In this document: one piece after another, positions 58,348 through 64,000 of the stretch
Numbering within the stretch: position 1 is the stretch's first letter
Layout: each line of letters opens with the position of its first letter
Assembly (NCBI GenBank): GCA_958295885.1
Contig: OY282380.1
Span: 1,860,001 to 1,924,000 of the forward strand
Source of the DNA: Arenicellales bacterium
GTDB taxonomy: Bacteria > Pseudomonadota > Gammaproteobacteria > Arenicellales > JAJDZL01
DNA: 64,000 nt
Direction of reading: 5' to 3'
The notes under the pieces: generated by a model
Told to the model about the DNA's origin: nothing
What the model saw: the letters and a program-made list of their open reading frames with translations, nothing else
The model's database searches: none
Position numbers and translations under genes: made by a program

Positions 58348-60769
58348 TACCTATACAGTACAAATTGGGGCTTGACTTTTAAAATTCGAGCTGGTACATT
58401 TGAACATCATGTATCAGCAGAATCAAATTCCGCGCAAGCTGAGGTCAGCATCTGGTCTGGAGCAGTTGCAGTCGATCCTGGCAACGCGCAGTTTTGCGAA
58501 TCGTACGGAATTGACGCATGCGGTGTGTGAGGAGTTTGGATTTTACGATGCGCGGGGTAAAGCGCAGGTGACGAGCAGTCTTCGGGTGCTGCGGGATCTG
58601 GAGCAGACGGGTCGGATCGAGCTGCCGGCTTCGAGTCGTACGGTGCGCCAGGTAAAGGCGCGTGGATTGGGACAGGCGGTGGCCTTGGCGCAGGGAGTGC
58701 CGGCGCGGGTGGATCAGGTCAGTGGTTTGCAGCTGTTGCTGGTTGAAGAGGAATCGCAGTTGCGTCTGTGGAACGAGCTGATGATTCGCGAGCATCCGCG
58801 AGGAGCGGCAGTTCATGTAGGCTGTCAGCTGCGATATCTGGCAGTGTCTGAGCATGGCTATTTGGGTGCGCTGGGATTTGCGTCGTCGGCGCTGGCGCTG
58901 CGCAGTCGAGACCAGTGGATGGGCTGGGATGCAGAGTTGAAGTCTCGACATTTAAATCGAGTGATCGGCATGAGTCGGTTCCTGATCCGGCCTTCGGTGC
59001 GCTGTCAGAATCTGGCGTCGAAGGTGTTGGGTCTGTGTCTGCGTCGAGTCGGCAGGGATTTCAAGAGTCGCTATGGATTTGATCCGTATTTGGTGGAGAC
59101 GTTTGTGGATGGGTCTCACAGTGGGGTATCGCTGCGAGCATCGAACTGGCGCCATGTGGGCTGGACGACGGGTCGCGGTCGATTTGGGGGCAAGTCTGAT
59201 CCGGCGGCTGTGAAGTCGGTGTATATCTATGAATTAGAACGGAAATGGCGAACGTATCTGGGGTTGGACAAGGTTTGCGTCCCGGTGCGTGACAGAGGTC
59301 GGGGACTAGCGATTGATGAATGGTCGGAGCAGGAATTTGGAGGTGCGCCGTTGGGTGATGAGCGTCGCAGCAGAAGACTGGTGAAAAGTGCGGACATCCA
59401 GGCTCGGCAGCCGATGGAGCCGTTCACGGCTGCGTCCAGGTCGGATCAAGCGGCGGTGCATGCGCATTATCGTCTGCTGGATCAGCCGGCGGAATCGGCG
59501 GTGACGCCAAAGAACATCTTGGCGCCGCATCGACAGCGAACGCAGGAGCGAATGCAGGCACAGTCGGAAGTTTTGTGCGTGCAGGATGGCACCGATTTGA
59601 ATTTCGCCAATCACGGTGGCTGTCAGGGCATGGGCTTGATCAGTCGCAACCGCAAATCGGCTGGCACCATGGGGATTCACATGCATTCGCTGCTGGCGCT
59701 TGATGCGCAGGGAGTGCCGTTGGGGGTGCCGCACATTGAATATGGCCATCTGGATGACGAGGGCACCAAGACGCAGCGATGGCTGCGCGGGCTGCGTGCG
59801 AGCGCAGAGTTGGCGGCGCCGCTTGAAAAGGTGCGGATGGTGGCGGTGATGGATCGCGAGGCGGATTGTTTTGAGGTGATGGCCGAGTGTCGAAGGCTGT
59901 CAGATGTGGAGTTGCTGGTGCGCGCCCAGCATAATCGAAGTCAAGGCAAAGGCCAGCCGAAGATGTTCGATGCGATCCGCGGGCAACGTGCGCAGGCGAG
60001 TCTGGAAGTGCCGGTGTTGGCGCGTTCGGCGCGCCGCAGCAGCCGCAGTCAGAAGGCGATGTCGAAGCAGCCGGCGCGGATGGCGCAGGTCGAGTTGCGC
60101 TGGCGTCAGGTGCAGATTCAGCCGACGCGCGGTTTTTCGGGTGAGAAACCGCTGAGGTTGAATCTGGTTCATGTGTATGAAGCAAAAGCAGGCGACGCGG
60201 TCAAGCCGCTGGAGTGGTTTCTGCTGACCAGTCTGGCGGTCAACAGCGCGCACGATGCGACGCAAGTAGTACAGCGTTATCGGCTGCGTTGGCGAATTGA
60301 GGATTGGCACAAGATTTTGAAATCCGGCTGCAAGGTGGAGTTTCTCAAGCATCGCAAATGCGAGCGCATCGAACGTGCGGTCACCATCAACGCGGTGATT
60401 GCTTGGCGGCTTGCGGCGATGACGCTGCTGGGCCGAGAAACCCCGGAATTGCCGATGGAAGTGCTGTTTAGCGAGACCGAAATCGGTGTATTGAAGGACT
60501 TCGCACGCCAAAATCGCAAAAAAGTGCCACAAAATCTCGGCGCCGGCGTGGTGACGATGGCCATGCTCGCCGGTTATTTGAATCGTAAAAATGATCCACC
60601 ACCGGGTTACAAGAAGATCTGGGAAGGCTATAGCATGCTGACAACAATGGCGCGGACTTATGATTTGGCTCTGTACATGGCAGCCCAAAAAGAAAGCTGG
60701 TTTCACCATAACTTAAAAGATTGGATTCAACATAAGTTAAGTCCAGACTGAATTTGTACGGAATAGGCA
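58348..60769 (+). mobile_element. Tn5/IS4-like insertion sequence with DUF4338-fused transposase
   Basis: Complete element of 2422 bp. Ends are inverted repeats: TACCTATACAGTACAAATT at the left and, at the right, the complement of TGCCTATTCCGTACAAATT. A 10-bp target duplication GCTTGCGGCC is present at 58338-58347 and 60770-60779. It disrupts a serine recombinase gene. The transposase gene is intact, so this may be a recent and active insertion. Confidence 0.88.
58400..60751 (+). CDS. IS4/Tn5-like transposase with N-terminal DUF4338 domain
   Basis: 783 residues. Residues 1-80 are a helical domain (LEQLQSILATRSFANRTELT, VCEEFGFYDARGK). Residues about 110-270 are DUF4338, DruA-like (HPRGAAVHVGCQLRYLAVSE, RDQWMGWD, GMSRFLIRPSVRCQNLASK, YLVETFVDGSHSGVSLRASN). 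Residues about 290-783 are a Tn5-like DDE transposase: EFGGAPLGDERRSRRL, VQDGTDLNF (first Asp), VAVMDREADCFEV (second Asp), and YRLRWRIEDWHKILKSG, a perfect Y-2-R-3-E-6-K signature. Intact frame inside an element with matching ends. The N-domain also occurs in the split fragment at 44898. Confidence 0.9.
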   Translation: MNIMYQQNQIPRKLRSASGLEQLQSILATRSFANRTELTHAVCEEFGFYDARGKAQVTSSLRVLRDLEQTGRIELPASSRTVRQVKARGLGQAVALAQGVPARVDQVSGLQLLLVEEESQLRLWNELMIREHPRGAAVHVGCQLRYLAVSEHGYLGALGFASSALALRSRDQWMGWDAELKSRHLNRVIGMSRFLIRPSVRCQNLASKVLGLCLRRVGRDFKSRYGFDPYLVETFVDGSHSGVSLRASNWRHVGWTTGRGRFGGKSDPAAVKSVYIYELERKWRTYLGLDKVCVPVRDRGRGLAIDEWSEQEFGGAPLGDERRSRRLVKSADIQARQPMEPFTAASRSDQAAVHAHYRLLDQPAESAVTPKNILAPHRQRTQERMQAQSEVLCVQDGTDLNFANHGGCQGMGLISRNRKSAGTMGIHMHSLLALDAQGVPLGVPHIEYGHLDDEGTKTQRWLRGLRASAELAAPLEKVRMVAVMDREADCFEVMAECRRLSDVELLVRAQHNRSQGKGQPKMFDAIRGQRAQASLEVPVLARSARRSSRSQKAMSKQPARMAQVELRWRQVQIQPTRGFSGEKPLRLNLVHVYEAKAGDAVKPLEWFLLTSLAVNSAHDATQVVQRYRLRWRIEDWHKILKSGCKVEFLKHRKCERIERAVTINAVIAWRLAAMTLLGRETPELPMEVLFSETEIGVLKDFARQNRKKVPQNLGAGVVTMAMLAGYLNRKNDPPPGYKKIWEGYSMLTTMARTYDLALYMAAQKESWFHHNLKDWIQHKLSPD

Positions 60770-60779
60770 GCTTGCGGCC
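60770..60779. repeat. Target-site duplication, right copy
   Basis: GCTTGCGGCC, identical to 58338-58347. Confidence 0.85.
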
Positions 60780-60978
60780 GCGGAACAACCCAAATCGGAA
60801 TCGTCCACAATAATCTGCTCGGCTGACCATCCCAGCGTCAATGCACGTTCATCAAGTGCATACTGGCGACGCGTGCTCTCGGAATTTGTCATCACCTGGT
60901 GCATCGTCGACTGGCGCACATAAAGATAGGCCCGACGACTGAGGTGACTGTTGGCCACTTTTCTGAATGCTAACGCAC

Positions 60979-61227
60979 TCATGACTGCTTCTCAGGCAGA
61001 TGCGCGCAAATCATGTCCACCCACACCGGCAAAATCTCAGCCAAGACAATCTCGTTCGGCTGGGCCGGTTCAGCCGGCAGTCGAGTCGACTGCATATCCA
61101 TATCAATCCGTTGCGATGTGACTTCGCAAGCTATGCCTGAATCCGATGCGCAGGGATACTTCTCGACCCACTCCACTACGCCAGCCCCTGCTGATAGATA
61201 ACGCCCGCCGAACAGCTCGCCTGCCAC
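60979..61227 (-). CDS. Cassette protein of unknown function
   Basis: 82 residues, with a stop overlapping the serine recombinase start (ATGA). MAGELFGGRYLSAGAGVVEW begins it and it ends in LPVWVDMICAHLPEKQS. No recognised family. The position between the HTH gene and the recombinase shows that it belongs to the cassette. Confidence 0.45.
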   Translation of the reverse strand: MAGELFGGRYLSAGAGVVEWVEKYPCASDSGIACEVTSQRIDMDMQSTRLPAEPAQPNEIVLAEILPVWVDMICAHLPEKQS

Positions 61228-61313
61228 GGCAGGATTGGCTGCTTGCGCAGTTGTTCACAATCGTTTTGCAGCGATTGTTTATACCAGGATCAATGGCAGC
61301 TGGCAGACCACCG

Positions 61314-61706
61314 TCAGGCAGAGTTTTGTTTTGCTCGATGCAAAGCGCGTTCTATGGTGGTGCGATGCACCGACAGCTCGAAACGGTCCTGCAGCAACTG
61401 CTGCAGTTGTTTGATCGTGACCGCTGGTGTTGTCTGCTGGACTTCCAGCAGTGCATTGATGATATGCGGTTTGAGCTTGCGTGCCTGGCGCGGTCCTGGT
61501 CGGTCCGGCAAAAGCCCCGGCAGACCGTGCTGTTCGAAGGCTTGAAGCGCTCGATAAAATGTCGGACGCGAAAATCCAAAACATTCGACCGCGTAATGTA
61601 CGCTGCGGCCATCGATTTGCACTTTTCGCAGCATTTCGTACTTCACCTGCACCAGATCACAGGCATCGAAAAATGGATGCTGTCCGAAAATGCGCACGAC
61701 CTTCAC
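61314..61706 (-). CDS. Helix-turn-helix cassette protein
   Basis: 130 residues. Two HTH-like parts: VHYAVECFGFSRPTFYRALQ and VTIKQLQQLLQDRFELSVHR. This pattern matches helix-turn-helix domain proteins of IS630-like origin that accompany serine recombinases in mobile cassettes. It overlaps the DUF5372 gene by 50 bp and is followed by the 82-aa gene. Confidence 0.6.
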   Translation of the reverse strand: MKVVRIFGQHPFFDACDLVQVKYEMLRKVQIDGRSVHYAVECFGFSRPTFYRALQAFEQHGLPGLLPDRPGPRQARKLKPHIINALLEVQQTTPAVTIKQLQQLLQDRFELSVHRTTIERALHRAKQNSA

Positions 61707-61899
61707 TTATTTCAACATATGCGTCCACCTCTGCAGTGTCGGTCCAGCTTCGCGGCACCGAACATGCCTGTCCATTCGGACTCTTGAAATAGAACCATTC
61801 ACGAATCGCTCTTTTTCGGATGTTGATCACTCGAATCTGCTGACCATGCAGCGGATGACATGGATGCATAATTCGCACATGACTAGACGAAGCTGGCAA
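61657..61899 (-). CDS. DUF5372-family cassette protein
   Basis: 80 residues. HPLHGQQIRVINIRKRAIRE and SPNGQACSVPRSWTD correspond to the DUF5372 small protein. First gene of the recombinase cassette on the minus strand. The function is unknown. Confidence 0.6.
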   Translation of the reverse strand: MPASSSHVRIMHPCHPLHGQQIRVINIRKRAIREWFYFKSPNGQACSVPRSWTDTAEVDAYVEISEGRAHFRTASIFRCL

Positions 61900-61911
61900 T
61901 ATAGGTTACAT

Positions 61912-62190
61912 CTGGCACCTCAATTCAAGAATAACGGATCTCACATGAAGCACAACTTCGGCCACGGTCACCAGGGACTGTCCAATCTGCTGCTGACCCT
62001 GAACCTCATCTCCTTTGCCTGCCACACCGTCTGCGATCAGGTGTGCACGCTGTGGAACCCGGCTCGCAGCCGCATCTCCAAACGACAGCGTTTCTTCACC
62101 ACAAAGATTGTGCTCAACAATTACATCTACTTTGTCGACTGGGAACAGCTGCTGCCGCGGCTCGCACAGCCGCCGCGGGCACCGCCCTGA
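61912..62190 (+). pseudogene. Transposase C-terminal fragment
   Basis: Reading LAPQFKNNGSHMKHNFGHGHQG, shown in parts as NGSHMKHNFGHGHQG, LSNLLLTLNLISFACHTVCD and WEQLLPRLAQPP. The NHNFGHG-type segment and LLTLNLxxFAxHT run are the C-terminal end of an ISNCY/IS4-like DDE transposase. The upstream portion is absent, so it is a remnant. It may have belonged to the same kind of DUF4338 element as the fragment at 44898; not proven. Confidence 0.5.
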
Positions 62191-62438
62191 TAATACTCAT
62201 TATCAGCCGCCGTGCGTGGCTGCCTTCAATCACCCTTAGCAGACATCGGACCTTAATAGGAAACTAAAATGTACAAAATCCGATAGTTGGATTTGCTGCA
62301 TGTTGTTCTTTTCTATAGTGAAATTTTGGTATATAGTTCTGAATTGGAGGTTTTCGAGTTTCAATTCATGCTAATTTTGGCGATCGATTGAATCAAGAAT
62401 ACTCCTACATTAAAACTACTAAATAAAGGAGAAAGACC

Positions 62439-63845
62439 ATGGAACAATTAAATTCAATCATTAGCTCCATCAATGCATTCGCGTGGGGACCACCTATGCT
62501 CGGAATTCTTGGAGTTACTGGCGTTCTGTTGACCCTAGGGCTGGTATTCATGCCATGGCGCAAGGTTGTCTACGGATTTGGGATCCTGTTTGCCAAAGAC
62601 GACGCTGGCGGAGAGGGCGAAGTTAAGCCTTTCAACGCTCTTATGACCGCTCTTTCAGCGACGGTTGGAACAGGTAACATAGCGGGTGTAGCGACAGCGA
62701 TCGCATTAGGTGGTCCTGGAGCCATTTTCTATATGTGGTTGATCGCTGCATTCGGTATGGCGACAAAGTATGCTGAAGCGGTTTGCGCGGTTGAGCATCG
62801 TGAAGTTGACGCCGACGGGAAGTATGTTGGTGGTCCAATGTATTACTTACGCAATGGTGTAGGTGCTTTTGCACCTGAACTTGGAAAATATTTAGGATTG
62901 GCATTTGCGGTCTTTGGTGCAATTGCAGCGTTCGGTATAGGTAATGCGGTACAAGTCAACTCTATGGCGGCGGCACTTCAGAATACCTTTAGCGTTCCAA
63001 CATATATAACCGGTGTTGTCGTGGCAGTTCTTGTTGGCTTTGTAATCCTCGGTGGTATTCAACGAATCGGTGAAGTTGCCGGTAAATTGGTTCCGACAAT
63101 GATCGTTCTTTATGTTGGTGCAGCATTGGTTATCATCCTGATTAATATCACTGACGTTCCAGCTGCGTTCGTATTGATCTTCAAACATGCATTCAACCCG
63201 ATTGCAGCCGCAGGTGGATTTGCTGGCGCGGCTGTTGCAGCAGCAATTCGTTTTGGTGTCGCACGAGGTGTGTTTTCGAATGAATCTGGTCTTGGGTCTG
63301 CAGCCATTGCACATGCGGCAGCAAAAACCAACAATCCGGTTCGACAAGGCATTATTGCAATGTTGGGAACGTTCATCGATACATTAATCGTTTGTACAAT
63401 GACTGCATTGGTCATTATTACTTCCGGTGCCTGGATGATGGTCGGTGCGGATGGAATGGGCTTAACCGGTGCTGTATTAACTTCAACTGCATTCCAAGAA
63501 AGTATCGGTGGTGGTCAATACGTCGTTACAGTTGCATTGGTCGTGTTTGCCTTTACGACAATTCTCGGGTGGTCTTACTACGGCGAACGATGCTGGCAGT
63601 ACCTGTTTTCCGAAAAGAGCATAATGATCTACAGAATTCTGTGGGTATTGGCGGCTCTAAGTTTTGCTAACGTGAAAGTTGACTTCGTATGGAACTTGTC
63701 TGACACTCTCAATGGACTAATGGCGGTGCCCAATCTCATTGGGTTATTGTTACTAGCTCCGATGGTATTTAAAGTGACACGCGAACACTTTGAACGAGAA
63801 GGTAGACCGATAGGAACAAGTCTCAGTGATTCCGATAAGAGTTAG
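62439..63845 (+). CDS. Sodium:alanine symporter, AGCS family (AlsT/DagA)
   Basis: 468 residues with strong AAAGGAGA ribosome site. About 11 helices. Signatures: NALMTALSATVGTGNIAGVA near residue 65, GPGAIFYMWLIAAFGMATKY near 90, GVARGVFSNESGLGSAAIAH near 270, and TTILGWSYYGERCWQYLF near 370. Imports alanine or glycine with Na+. It stands alone between the mobile cassette and an IS110 element. Confidence 0.92.
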   Translation: MEQLNSIISSINAFAWGPPMLGILGVTGVLLTLGLVFMPWRKVVYGFGILFAKDDAGGEGEVKPFNALMTALSATVGTGNIAGVATAIALGGPGAIFYMWLIAAFGMATKYAEAVCAVEHREVDADGKYVGGPMYYLRNGVGAFAPELGKYLGLAFAVFGAIAAFGIGNAVQVNSMAAALQNTFSVPTYITGVVVAVLVGFVILGGIQRIGEVAGKLVPTMIVLYVGAALVIILINITDVPAAFVLIFKHAFNPIAAAGGFAGAAVAAAIRFGVARGVFSNESGLGSAAIAHAAAKTNNPVRQGIIAMLGTFIDTLIVCTMTALVIITSGAWMMVGADGMGLTGAVLTSTAFQESIGGGQYVVTVALVVFAFTTILGWSYYGERCWQYLFSEKSIMIYRILWVLAALSFANVKVDFVWNLSDTLNGLMAVPNLIGLLLLAPMVFKVTREHFEREGRPIGTSLSDSDKS

Positions 63846-63932
63846 TGATGATATGGAATCTCACCCCTCCAGAAACAGAGTTTAAAATTGAAATCTCATA
63901 AACTTGTAGACTCAATCCAGAGAGGTGAGATT

Positions 63933-64000
63933 ATGGGCTATACAACACTCGGCTTGGACCTTGCAGAGAGCATCTTTCATTATGTGATCATCAAAGTCCA
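63933..64000 (+). CDS. IS110-family transposase, partial (5' end)
   Basis: ATG 63933 has AGAGGTGAG upstream. The 22 visible residues read MGYTTLGLDLAESIFHYVII, matching the IS110 N-terminus GxDLA with the first Asp of its DEDD motif. Cut by the window edge. Confidence 0.6.
   Translation, partial: MGYTTLGLDLAESIFHYVIIKV

Larger units (their letters stand above)
57920..60982 (-). pseudogene. Serine recombinase gene, interrupted by an IS and by a TAG
   Basis: The N-part (60982-60780) reads SRRAYLYVRQSTMHQVMTNS with the catalytic Ser in RQS, then WSAEQIIVDDSDLG. The C-part (58320-57920) reads GVVLGLEVSRLARNSSDWHR and ISEAELHLFKSRLLGG. Removing the insertion and one duplicate joins CSAAASGRHGF, then TAG, then AMVGEIGMGNVG. 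Family members have Gln at the stop position (GFQ), so CAG to TAG is likely. The 3' end is truncated near 57920 by another IS fragment. Large serine recombinase used by a mobile cassette with the three genes upstream. Confidence 0.8.

Noticed and set aside
58445..60709. Long minus-strand ORFs opposite the IS4-like transposase
   Set aside because: Antisense shadows of a GC-rich gene with His/Arg/Gln-biased composition and no domains.

Overview
The window looks like a proteobacterial chromosome, most likely gammaproteobacterial. That is an inference from the PepN, DoeA, TRAP-transporter and nba-type genes, not from a marker gene. Base composition is moderate. Accessory DNA and gene decay are prominent: several genes are broken by single in-frame stops of all three kinds or by frameshifts, and insertion sequences, IS fragments and a small MITE-like repeat are scattered through it.

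Layout. 1-5.0 kb (minus strand): an MFS exporter cut by the left edge, an APH-like phosphotransferase, and a GPP34-cytochrome P450 fusion gene interrupted by an in-frame TAA. 5.4-7.0 kb: a two-gene module of an unknown 393-aa protein and a DUF4365 gene broken by an in-frame TAG. 7.4-8.9 kb: a penicillin-binding transpeptidase. 9.0-11.1 kb: a decayed ISAs1-like element whose transposase carries an N-terminal DUF4338 (DruA-like) domain. 12.2-19.9 kb: a catabolic island of LysR regulator, 2-aminomuconic semialdehyde dehydrogenase, RidA-type deaminase, 3-hydroxyanthranilate dioxygenase, ACMS decarboxylase and a three-part TRAP transporter, which together give uptake and meta-cleavage of 3-hydroxyanthranilate or a related aromatic. 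20.0-29.5 kb (minus strand): formyltransferase-like protein, glutathione transferase, DoeA-type ectoine hydrolase, PQQ-type sugar dehydrogenase, J-domain membrane protein, VWA protein, PepN, glutamine amidotransferase and a 63-aa membrane protein.

30.5-49.0 kb is a split type III-A CRISPR-Cas locus: cas6 and a TIGR02584 CARF protein; 3.8 kb of foreign material (decayed tyrosine recombinase and a probable large structured RNA with an embedded ORF); cas10-csm2-csm3-csm4-csm5; a csx16 pseudogene hidden in the gap after csm5; a Csx2-type CARF-HEPN RNase; a DUF4338 transposase remnant split by a 130-bp MITE; then cas2-cas1-cas2 and an array of 11 repeats (37 bp) with 10 spacers. Cas10 has lost its HD nuclease residues but keeps the GGDD cyclase motif, so interference probably relies on Csm3 cleavage and cyclic-oligoadenylate signalling.

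49.4-57.4 kb: K+-dependent membrane pyrophosphatase, SulP-STAS-cyclic-nucleotide-binding transporter, a 2-kb region of decayed DNA with a duplicated Rpn-like 3' end, and a fatty acid desaturase. 57.8-62.2 kb: a mobile cassette (DUF5372 protein, HTH protein, unknown protein, serine recombinase) whose recombinase is interrupted by an intact Tn5/IS4-like element, again with an N-terminal DUF4338 domain, flanked by a 10-bp target duplication; then a transposase C-terminal fragment. 62.4-64.0 kb: an AGCS sodium:alanine symporter and the start of an IS110 transposase.

The most notable observations are three different DUF4338-transposase genes in one window, the structured RNA inside the CRISPR locus, the csx16 pseudogene together with the HD-dead Cas10, and the MITE with clean 4-bp duplications.
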